A stretch of DNA of 64,000 nt from Dyadobacter sandarakinus (GTDB taxonomy: Bacteria; Bacteroidota; Bacteroidia; Cytophagales; Spirosomataceae), in assembly GCF_016894445.1 (NCBI RefSeq), contig NZ_CP056775.1, positions 870,001 to 934,000 on the forward strand. The letters are read 5' to 3'. The notes under the pieces are model-generated. The model was not told where the DNA came from and searched no databases. It worked only from the letters and a program-made list of their open reading frames with translations. The position numbers were made by a program, and so were the translations under genes. Every line of letters starts with the position of its first letter. Positions within the stretch are counted from its first letter, which is position 1. This document shows positions 53,859 through 61,327 of the stretch, one piece after another.

Positions 53859-55013
53859 ATGGCTATAAAATCAACCAGGGACCTACTTTGTTTTTCCCAC
53901 CTTCGGTGGGACTTTGTGTTTCAGCGCCCGCAGCATCTCATGACACGCTTCGCAGAAGTCGCGAATGTGTATTTCCTGGAAGAGCCCATGTTCGACAGTC
54001 CGGACAAGGCTTATCTCAAGTTTGAAAGGAAACTACCGGGACTGCAGGTATGTGTGCCGCATATGCCGCCGGGAACCTCCCAGACGGAAATGGTCGTGCT
54101 TATGAAGGCGCTTCTGAAGTCGTTTTTTGATGACCGCGATGTCAGCAACTTTACATTCTGGTACTACACTCCGGTGGCGTTTGAATTTTCAAGATCGTTT
54201 ACGCCGGATCTGATCGTGTACGACTGCATGGATGAGCTTTCTGCCTTCAAGTTTGCACCGCCGCAGATCAAGATCATGGAGCAACAGCTTATGGCTGAGG
54301 CAGATCTCGTATTTACCGGAGGGGTCAGCCTGTATGAAGCCAAGAAAGGCAGTCACCACAACATTCATCCTTTTCCAAGCAGTATTGACAAAACACACTT
54401 CGGTGCTGCCAGGAAAACAATGCCCGAGCCTGCTGACCAGGCTTCGATCCCAGGCATCCGTCTTGGATTTTTCGGTGTGATCGACGAGCGGTTTGACCAG
54501 GAGCTGATCCGGGAAATCTCGTCCAAACGTCCCGACTGGCATATTGTACTGATCGGGCCGGTCGTAAAAATTGATCCTGCCGCACTTCCCAAGGCTGACA
54601 ATATTCATTACCTGGGATGCAAAAATTACCAGGAACTTCCGCAATACCTGGCCGGCTGGGATGTCGCTATGATCCCTTTCATGCTCAATGAATCCACACG
54701 GTTCATCAGCCCGACCAAAACACCTGAATACCTCGCTGCCGGCAAGCCTGTGGTATCTACACCAATCCGTGATGTGGTTTTTCCATATGGGGAAATGGGA
54801 TTGGTCAGCATCGGAGATGATGCCGATACATTTATTGCCGCAGTGGAGTACGAGCTCAAAAATTCTGAAAGGAAAGAGTGGCTCAATGATGTGGATGAAT
54901 ACTTGTCCGACAAGTCGTGGCAGGACACTTTCAAATCCATGAATGCATTGATGCTGTCGGTAAAGCAAAAGAACCCGGTGGTCCTGACCAGCGAGCTCAA
55001 AAGCGCAAGCTAG
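53859..55013 (+). CDS. Glycosyltransferase (GT4-like, GT-B fold)
   Basis: A 384-residue cytosolic enzyme. The N-terminal FSHLRWDFVFQRPQHLMTRFA is typical of a widespread group of glycosyltransferases. The C-terminal nucleotide-sugar domain shows IPFMLNESTRFISPTKTPEYLAAGKPVVSTP, with the E-x7-E type region as in GT4 enzymes. Donor and acceptor cannot be read. ATG at 53859 puts the conserved N-terminus at the start; an in-frame ATG at 53799 adds 20 residues. It is followed after 93 bases by a GH1-like protein; I recall related pairs in other Bacteroidota, suggesting a shared glycan pathway. Confidence 0.88.
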   Translation: MAIKSTRDLLCFSHLRWDFVFQRPQHLMTRFAEVANVYFLEEPMFDSPDKAYLKFERKLPGLQVCVPHMPPGTSQTEMVVLMKALLKSFFDDRDVSNFTFWYYTPVAFEFSRSFTPDLIVYDCMDELSAFKFAPPQIKIMEQQLMAEADLVFTGGVSLYEAKKGSHHNIHPFPSSIDKTHFGAARKTMPEPADQASIPGIRLGFFGVIDERFDQELIREISSKRPDWHIVLIGPVVKIDPAALPKADNIHYLGCKNYQELPQYLAGWDVAMIPFMLNESTRFISPTKTPEYLAAGKPVVSTPIRDVVFPYGEMGLVSIGDDADTFIAAVEYELKNSERKEWLNDVDEYLSDKSWQDTFKSMNALMLSVKQKNPVVLTSELKSAS

Positions 55014-55106
55014 TACCTGTGTTCTGATAACGCTTTGATCATATTTTTTAAGGGGTAGAACAAACCGCTCTGCCCTCACCATAAGTTTTACTTAAACCAA
55101 GCCCCC

Positions 55107-56312
55107 ATGCAGGTTGAAAATGCGATTGCTCCCACGGTTATCAATGCAAATGAGAGTCCGTTTGAGAGCTTCTGGATGGCTGGCTTTGAGTGTACGGACC
55201 AGATGAATGCCAGCGGATACCGCGTGGATCTGCTTGAAGCAACCGGTCACCTCGAACTCGTCCGGGAAGATTATTCCCGGATTCGTTCCCTGGGGATCCG
55301 GACAGTGCGCGAGGGAATCCGGTGGAGTGTAGTAGAGCCGGCGCCATATCAATACAATTTTGATCCGGTACTGCATATGATGCATGCCGGGCGGGAAAAA
55401 GGTGTGCAGCAGATCTGGGACATCTGCCACTTTGGCTATCCCGATGATCTGAGTCCGTTTCATCCCAGGTTCACTTCCCGCTTTGTGTCGCTTTGCGAAG
55501 CCTTCACTGTTTTTTATACCCAGCATCATCCAGGTCAGCCTCTTTTTGTAACGCCTGTGAATGAGGTGAGTTTTATCTCGTGGCTCGGGGGAGAGGTAGC
55601 AGGAACTGCTCCTTATTGTACAAAAAATGGCTGGGATCTGAAATATGCATTGATGCGCGCATATATCGCTGGCGTAAAGGCCATGAAGCAGCTGAGCCCG
55701 CTGGTGAAGGTTGTCACGACCGAGCCGCTCGTCAATGTGGTATCGGCAGACCCTGCCAACCCTGCCGATGTGGAAACCGCTGCCTGGGAGCATGAGCTTC
55801 AGTTCCAGTCTGTGGACATGCTGTGCGGAAGGATCTGCCCGGAACTGGGTGGGAGCGAGGACCTGCTCGATATTGTGGGATTCAATTATTATTACGACAA
55901 CCAGTGGGTAGCTGGCGGCCGGGGGATACTCGGCTGGAACGACAGGGTACTCGATCCAAGGTGGAGCCCGCTGTCGGACTTGCTGGAAGCCGGATATTTA
56001 CGGTACAATAAACCTGTATTGCTCTCCGAAACGAGCCACCCTAAGGAAGACCGTCCTATATGGATCGAAATGGTTGCTGCCGAAAGTGCTGCTGCCATCA
56101 GCCGTGGTGTACCCCTGCTGGGTGTATGCCTTTATCCGATCATCGACCGTCCCGACTGGGACCATCTGCACATCTGGCACCATGCGGGCATCTGGGACAC
56201 CGACTCATCAGGCAAATACGCCCGTGTCCTGCACCAGGAATCGGTTGATGCATTGCTGGCTGGCCAGCAAGTGGTTGCAGAAGCGCTCGAAGGACAGCGT
56301 TTGCTGTGCTAG
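55107..56312 (+). CDS. GH1-like glycoside hydrolase (clan GH-A)
   Basis: A 401-residue cytoplasmic TIM-barrel protein without signal peptide. FWMAGFECTDQ at the start, TVREGIRWSVVEP (about 66-78), the acid/base in VTPVNEVSF (Glu153) and the nucleophile in VLLSETSHP (Glu308) follow the GH1/clan GH-A plan, with the two glutamates after strands 4 and 7. It is shorter than typical GH1 beta-glucosidases (about 450), and the usual NEP is NEV here. Substrate unknown. It follows the glycosyltransferase gene on the same strand and faces the convergent histidine kinase gene. Confidence 0.85.
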   Translation: MQVENAIAPTVINANESPFESFWMAGFECTDQMNASGYRVDLLEATGHLELVREDYSRIRSLGIRTVREGIRWSVVEPAPYQYNFDPVLHMMHAGREKGVQQIWDICHFGYPDDLSPFHPRFTSRFVSLCEAFTVFYTQHHPGQPLFVTPVNEVSFISWLGGEVAGTAPYCTKNGWDLKYALMRAYIAGVKAMKQLSPLVKVVTTEPLVNVVSADPANPADVETAAWEHELQFQSVDMLCGRICPELGGSEDLLDIVGFNYYYDNQWVAGGRGILGWNDRVLDPRWSPLSDLLEAGYLRYNKPVLLSETSHPKEDRPIWIEMVAAESAAAISRGVPLLGVCLYPIIDRPDWDHLHIWHHAGIWDTDSSGKYARVLHQESVDALLAGQQVVAEALEGQRLLC

Positions 56313-56371
56313 GAGGATACCTGGCGAAAATATTTCATACACTGTATTTGGCATAAACACGTTTACACACA

Positions 56372-57691
56372 CTATAATGCTATTCCCTGTGCATCATAGT
56401 CTATCGGTAGCTTGACGCGAAAAAGTGTACCCCTTCCTTTCTGACTTTCAATATCGAGGTTGGCATCCAGCATTTCACACAAATGCTTTACGATCTGCAA
56501 ACCTACTCCTTCACCTGGCGATGAATGCTTGGCCAGAACTTCTAGTTCCTCGGGAGACGGAATTTCGGGCAGGTTTTCGGGCGTTACTGCCACTGGCTCG
56601 GCTTCATGCGGACTTTGTACGCTGGTTTCTTCCACGGTTGGCCTGAGCTGGTCAGCAAACACCCCCGCTATATTGTCGGGCATGCCGGGCCCTGAATCCT
56701 GGATGCTGAAAATCCAGTGAAAATTTCCTTCCGCCGACCAGGAGATGGAAACAAGGGCTTTTTTCTCATCACTGGCTTCCGTGTATTTAATGGCATTCAT
56801 CAGAATGTTCTGGATAATCCGCTGCAGTTTCACCAGGTCAGTCTGAACCGGGAGGGTTTCGGGGCCGTCGGCCCGGAGTACCACATGGTGCTGCTGTGCA
56901 ATGCCCTGAGCGCCGGTCACCAGGTCGCGCAGTACCTGGCTCGCGTCGGCTTGTTCCAGCTGCAGGGTTTCCCGCCCGGATTCCAGGCGTGAAAGATCCA
57001 TGAGATCGTTCAGCATGGATTGTACATTATCCAGGTTCCGGTTGAGCATGTCCAGGTAGTTCTTGCGGTCGTCGTCAGTCAGCGAGTCCAGCTGCAGGAG
57101 CCACGCTGCCGACGATACAATACCTACACTGCTGCGCAGGTCATGGGACGATTTTCGGAGCACATCGCCCCGGTTCTGTACCAGCGAGTTCATCCTGTCC
57201 AACGCCTGTTCGAGCGTTTGCACGCGCGCGGCCGCTTTCAGACGCTGCAGTTCATCATATTTGGTAAGGCTGCCGGTAGCCGTTTCCTGCATCAGGGATA
57301 CAATCTTACCATATACGTGCAGCAGGAGGGACTTGTTTGTCTCCGGAAACAGTTCATCGAAGGTTTCAAGCTCGTGGTGGAAAACCTGTGTCAGGTGGTT
57401 CAGCTCCCGCACACTATCCATCAGTGAGAGTGCTTTTTGCCAGCGATGCAGCGCATGCCCCTCCGATACGTAAGTCAGGTCCTCGTCTTCGGGCTGGCTC
57501 AGCAAACGCTGCTCGAGAATATCCAGCACAATCGGAAGCAGGTTGTTGAACTCCTCCCGGCTCATGGTTGAAATCTTGGTCAGCGATTTGTCCTGCTCGC
57601 AGGCATTACGCCAGTTGTTCAGGATCGCTTCGCGCCTGGTAAAAAGATAGTTGGTTACTTCTTTCAGCTCAGCCGGTTCGAATTCGTGCAT
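56372..57691 (-). CDS. Cytosolic sensor histidine kinase with RsbR-like N-terminal domain
   Basis: A 439-residue kinase without membrane helices. Residues about 5-130 resemble the RsbRD-type sensor helices (LFTRREAILNNWRNACEQDKS). The H box is RKSSHDLRSSVGIVS, with N box IIQNILMNAIKYTE, G1 IQDSGPGMPD and G2 SSPGEGVGLQIVKHL. Between G1 and G2 an unusually long, Pro/Glu-rich linker replaces the ATP lid. ATG at 57691 is used. It is divergent from a two-receiver response regulator, a likely partner. Stimulus unknown. Confidence 0.92.
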   Translation of the reverse strand: MHEFEPAELKEVTNYLFTRREAILNNWRNACEQDKSLTKISTMSREEFNNLLPIVLDILEQRLLSQPEDEDLTYVSEGHALHRWQKALSLMDSVRELNHLTQVFHHELETFDELFPETNKSLLLHVYGKIVSLMQETATGSLTKYDELQRLKAAARVQTLEQALDRMNSLVQNRGDVLRKSSHDLRSSVGIVSSAAWLLQLDSLTDDDRKNYLDMLNRNLDNVQSMLNDLMDLSRLESGRETLQLEQADASQVLRDLVTGAQGIAQQHHVVLRADGPETLPVQTDLVKLQRIIQNILMNAIKYTEASDEKKALVSISWSAEGNFHWIFSIQDSGPGMPDNIAGVFADQLRPTVEETSVQSPHEAEPVAVTPENLPEIPSPEELEVLAKHSSPGEGVGLQIVKHLCEMLDANLDIESQKGRGTLFRVKLPIDYDAQGIAL

Positions 57692-58262
57692 TTCGATGTA
57701 AGTATTTGAATTTATTTGTCCTGCCGGCATACGCTTATGAGGGCTCTTGCCTCGAAGCTGTGTGTGCCCGGTCAACCGAAAATTAGTGATTTTTATTCAA
57801 ACGTATAGCGAAGAAATATTCCGGATCAGAGCCAGTAGAAGCACACCGGCCGGCGGCTATTGTTTCTTTACACATGACCTTTAAAGTATATGACATACTG
57901 ATAACCAAACATTTGCGCTAGGTCATAGAATTGATTAGTTCCATGACTTAACAGCAATAATTGGCCCGGTCTTATTAGTTAATACTCTGATCATGAAGGA
58001 TATCGCCTCGAATGTGCGGGTACTTTACAGGAAGTATCCCACCTGCATGGGCACTATTTTGATACATTCAGCTTTTACTTGTCGCAATCAGTCGTCTGGT
58101 ACTGGCACAATGCGGCATACGGATTTTGGAAAAAACCTTTTTTGGCATGTCTTTTGTGAGTAAATACCGCCCACGCTTCTGCTCATATATGTTATCGAAG
58201 GTATCTTCCTGCCCGTAAAAGTAGCTTTCCGGAGTGTTCATTTTTGCCGGACATAAAGTAGC
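57692..58262. other. Intergenic region between histidine kinase and response regulator
   Basis: A 571-base divergent gap. It includes a pair of seven-base inverted arms ATGACCT (57874-57880) and AGGTCAT (57920-57926), too far apart to claim as an operator. A 56-codon open frame at 57993-58163 has no recognisable character. Promoters for both genes should lie here. Confidence 0.4.
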
Positions 58263-59144
58263 ATGGATATGAAAAAGATGAAAACCGTTTTTCTGGTTGA
58301 TGATGATGAGGACGACAGGATGCTACTATTAGAGGCACTTGGTACTGTCATCAAGCATCTCAATATTATAGAAATACCCAGTGGCAGTCACCTGATGGCA
58401 CTGATGAAAACCGGAAGGTTTCAGCACGAGCCCGAACTGATCCTGCTGGATATGAACATGCCTGTTATCAACGGTCTTGAAATTGTTAAAAAGCTCAAAG
58501 ACAATGAGCGCACGCGCCATATACCCGTCGTCATGATCTCGACGACATCCAGCAGGCAGCTGATCGGTGAGGCCTACCGGAGAGGCGTCAATGCATTCAT
58601 GATCAAGCCTGTGATTGCTTCGGACTATGAAATAATGGCTATGGCGATCAACGTGTGCTTCCTGCATAGCTCGCAGTATGAGCTGCCCGTGAGCTCTCCC
58701 AAATACCATCAGAACAAGATGATCATGGTGGTTGAGGACAGTGACGATCACTGGGAGCTCATGAGTTTTTCGCTCACGCAGACCATGCCCGACATTCAGC
58801 TTGTGCGGATGACGGACAAAAATGCGACCATGGAGCTGCTCAATACGCAATTCGAGAATGGGCATGTGGTGCCGGAACTGATCCTGCTGGACCTGTACCT
58901 GCCGTCACGGGAGGAGGGGCTTGACCTGCTGGCCAGTATCCGCCGTTTTATAGAGGTAAATAACCTGCCCGAAGTCCCGATCATCATATTCAGCCACTCG
59001 GGTCACCAGGACGATATCAGGGCTTGTTACGGCAAGTGGGCAAACGCTTACCTGGTAAAGCCGCAGGATGCAAGTGTGTGGCCGGAGTACTTCAAAAGCC
59101 TGTCGCATTTCTGGTTGAAGACGTTCAGTTTTCCAAAAATGTGA
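58263..59144 (+). CDS. Response regulator consisting of two receiver domains
   Basis: A 293-residue protein with two CheY-like receiver domains in tandem and no output domain. Receiver 1 (about 7-130) has VDDDEDD, the phospho-acceptor in LLDMNMP, the Thr in ISTTSS and MIKPV. Receiver 2 (about 150-285) has VVEDSDD, LLDLYLP, IIFSHSG and LVKPQD. Both sets of key residues are present. It would act by phosphotransfer or protein binding. The divergent histidine kinase is the natural candidate partner. Confidence 0.92.
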   Translation: MDMKKMKTVFLVDDDEDDRMLLLEALGTVIKHLNIIEIPSGSHLMALMKTGRFQHEPELILLDMNMPVINGLEIVKKLKDNERTRHIPVVMISTTSSRQLIGEAYRRGVNAFMIKPVIASDYEIMAMAINVCFLHSSQYELPVSSPKYHQNKMIMVVEDSDDHWELMSFSLTQTMPDIQLVRMTDKNATMELLNTQFENGHVVPELILLDLYLPSREEGLDLLASIRRFIEVNNLPEVPIIIFSHSGHQDDIRACYGKWANAYLVKPQDASVWPEYFKSLSHFWLKTFSFPKM

Positions 59145-59182
59145 TTTTTAATGCGCATCCGGTGACTATTTTTTATTAATGC

Positions 59183-59226
59183 TTGACAAAAAGATAAAAC
59201 GCTCCTACCTTTGCTAACATCGTTAG
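59183..59226 (+). promoter_or_regulatory. Promoter and operator of the tetR gene
   Basis: TTG (59183-59185) and TACCTTTG (59206-59213), 20 bases apart, form a consensus promoter. Directly after the -7 element is the palindrome CTAAC-ATC-GTTAG (59214-59226), which recurs as CTAAC-ACT-GTTAG before the efflux operon. A repressor on this site would block transcription start. Confidence 0.8.
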
Positions 59227-59243
59227 GAGAATTGAACGAGGCT

Positions 59244-59843
59244 ATGGGCATTCTGGAAAGAAAAATACGGCAGAAGGAGAATATGCGGACCAACATTCTG
59301 GCAGTTGCATTGCAGCTGGTCAAGGATGAGGGCTGGCAATCTTTGTCGATCCGTAAAATTGCAGATGCCATCGAATACAGCGTTCCTGTCATTTACGACC
59401 ATTTTGCCAATAAAGAAGACATTCTTTTTGAACTTTCTCTGGATGGTTTCCGGTTGTTGCAACGCACGCTGGAAAAGAATAAACGAAAGTACCCGGATCC
59501 GGTGGAACGCCTGAAAGGCTACGCAGACGTTTACTGGAACTTTGCTTTCAAAAATCCCGAGTATTATCAATTGATGTACGGACTGGGCATGCCGTGCTGC
59601 GGATCCGGAAAAATCAAGCCGGAGTTCAATGCGTTCCGCGATCATATCGGTGATGCTATTGAGGAAATTGTTGATAAAAAAGGCAGGCTTGATGCCGAGG
59701 TTTGTTTCAGGACCCACGCATTCTGGTCTGTTATTCACGGACTTGTATCGATTGTCATGATGCGATGTTCAGACATTGACGACTCTACAATGAACAAAAA
59801 GGTACTCGACGAAACGGTTGAGGCTTTTATTAAGAATCTGTAA
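59244..59843 (+). CDS. TetR-family repressor of the downstream RND efflux operon
   Basis: A 199-residue regulator. The HTH lies at residues about 15-60: ILAVALQLVKDEGWQSLSIRKIADAIEYSVPVIYDHFANKEDIL, the full TetR signature. The ligand domain contains a CC pair in GMPCCGSGK. It is 91 bases before the adaptor gene of an RND pump, and the same CTAAC-N3-GTTAG site stands before both genes. The usual logic is that ligand binding relieves repression of the pump. ATG at 59244 is chosen over a TTG inside the -7 element. Confidence 0.93.
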   Translation: MGILERKIRQKENMRTNILAVALQLVKDEGWQSLSIRKIADAIEYSVPVIYDHFANKEDILFELSLDGFRLLQRTLEKNKRKYPDPVERLKGYADVYWNFAFKNPEYYQLMYGLGMPCCGSGKIKPEFNAFRDHIGDAIEEIVDKKGRLDAEVCFRTHAFWSVIHGLVSIVMMRCSDIDDSTMNKKVLDETVEAFIKNL

Positions 59844-59860
59844 ATTTTTTTCCTTAATCG

Positions 59861-59873
59861 CTAACACTGTTAG
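59861..59873 (+). promoter_or_regulatory. TetR operator before the RND efflux operon
   Basis: CTAAC-ACT-GTTAG (extended to GCTAAC...GTTAGC) is the same palindrome as over the tetR promoter at 59214-59226. It lies 61 bases before the adaptor ATG. A TATAAT at 59875-59880 is nearby, but no clear TAnnTTTG element. Confidence 0.75.
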
Positions 59874-59934
59874 CTATAATAACCGCGCTATCCGGCGCAA
59901 ACTTCTGTATCTCACCACAAATTCGTCCACATCC

Positions 59935-61119
59935 ATGGAAAAGTCTCTATTTCACTCCAGACAGGGAATTACTGTATTCCTGCTATTATCCGCACTGGCT
60001 GCCGGCATTTACAGCTGCGGCCCGAGTACTGCCAACACCACTGCAACAGGCCAGCCGCCTGCCCAGTCACTTCCCGTGCTCACGGTAACCGACCAGCAGG
60101 TAACTGCCTACCGTGAGTTCACTGCCTCGGTAGAAGGCAGCCGCGATATCGAGATCCGCCCGCAGGTGGACGGTTACCTCGATCGCATTTCAGTAGATGA
60201 AGGTGCTTACGTCAGAAAAGGCCAGGTTCTTTTCCACATTGATCCGAGACCTTACCAGGAACGACTGAACACCGCCAAAGCAACGCTGGCATCTGCCCAG
60301 GCTGCCCTGGAAAGTGCGCAGATCAACGTAGATAAGCTCACGCCGCTCGTAGCCAACAACGTAGTGTCGGACGTGCAGCTGAAAAGTGCAAAAGCTTCTT
60401 ACAATGCAGCTGTTGCCAATGTTTCATCCGCCCAGGCTGCTGTGGATGCCGCCAAAATCGATATCGGCTACACCGCCATCAAAGCCCCAGCCGACGGTTA
60501 TATCGGTACCATTCCTTTCAAAACAGGTAGCCTTGTTGGAAAAGGAACGATGGAAGCGCTGACCATTTTGTCCGAAACAAAGGATATTCACGTGTACTTC
60601 TCCATGAGCGAGCTGGACTTCCTGGATTTCAAAAAACAATTTGCAGGAAATACCATTGAGCAGAAAATCAGGGAAATACCGTCGGTAGAACTGGTTTTGG
60701 CAGATAACAGTGTATACCCGCAAAAAGGAAAAGTTGAGATCGTGGACGGGCAATTTGACAAAACCATGGGCGCCATCAAGCTCCGGGCAACATTCCCGAA
60801 TGCAAATGGTTTGCTGCGATCGGGCAATACCGGGAGGATCAGGATACCGCGCGAGCTGGCCAAATCCGTGCTCATTCCGCAGGAAGCTACTTTCGAGGTG
60901 CAGGACAAAGTGTTCGTCTACGCTTTGCTCGACAGCAACAAAGTGGAAGGCCGCCCGGTCACCATCTCCGATCGCAGCGGACGCTATTACCTGATCTCAA
61001 ACGGTTTGAAGCCAGGTGAAAAGATCGTCTACAACGGTCTGGACAGGCTCCGCGACGGCATGGCGATCAACCCGCAGAAAATGTCCATGGATAGCTTGCT
61101 AAGCGCTAACCCGATTTGA
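59935..61119 (+). CDS. RND efflux periplasmic adaptor (membrane fusion protein), lipoprotein
   Basis: A 394-residue adaptor of the AcrA/MexA type. It has a lipobox (AAGIYSCGP, Cys28). The lipoyl halves are visible as SRDIEIRPQVDGYLDRISVDEGAYVRKGQVLFHIDPRPYQ and TAIKAPADGYIGTIPFKTGSLV. Between them is the helical hairpin (ATLASAQAALESAQINVDKL...). The beta-barrel and membrane-proximal domains follow. It joins the inner-membrane pump encoded next to an outer-membrane channel. ATG at 59935 starts the signal sequence. Confidence 0.94.
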   Translation: MEKSLFHSRQGITVFLLLSALAAGIYSCGPSTANTTATGQPPAQSLPVLTVTDQQVTAYREFTASVEGSRDIEIRPQVDGYLDRISVDEGAYVRKGQVLFHIDPRPYQERLNTAKATLASAQAALESAQINVDKLTPLVANNVVSDVQLKSAKASYNAAVANVSSAQAAVDAAKIDIGYTAIKAPADGYIGTIPFKTGSLVGKGTMEALTILSETKDIHVYFSMSELDFLDFKKQFAGNTIEQKIREIPSVELVLADNSVYPQKGKVEIVDGQFDKTMGAIKLRATFPNANGLLRSGNTGRIRIPRELAKSVLIPQEATFEVQDKVFVYALLDSNKVEGRPVTISDRSGRYYLISNGLKPGEKIVYNGLDRLRDGMAINPQKMSMDSLLSANPI

Positions 61120-61146
61120 TTTAAAATGTTTTACTGATTAGATCTT

Positions 61147-61263
61147 TGTCACCCTGAGCGGACCGGGCCGCCGGGCGGTCGAAGGGTGACAAAAGAGGTC
61201 AAGCTCAGGGTGACAAAGGTGAGGAACTCAGAGCGACAAATGTGAGGAACTCAGAGCGACAAA
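61147..61263. repeat. Intergenic inverted and direct repeats in the efflux operon
   Basis: TTGTCACCCTGAGC (about 61147-61160) is inverted as GCTCAGGGTGACAA (about 61204-61217), and GTGAGGAACTCAGAGCGACAAA is directly repeated at 61219-61240 and 61242-61263. TCACCCTGAGC / GGTGA elements of this kind are dispersed repeats in genomes of related Cytophagales. They sit between adaptor and permease genes, where they would fold in the mRNA. Confidence 0.7.
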
Positions 61264-61327
61264 GCGACCGAATCAATATCAATGCCATAACAAGGCCCCG
61301 CGCAGGCGAGGCATAACACCACCAACC

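Noticed and set aside
57993..58163. A 56-codon open frame between kinase and response regulator
   Set aside because: No signal, domain or conserved pattern; chance frame in a promoter region.
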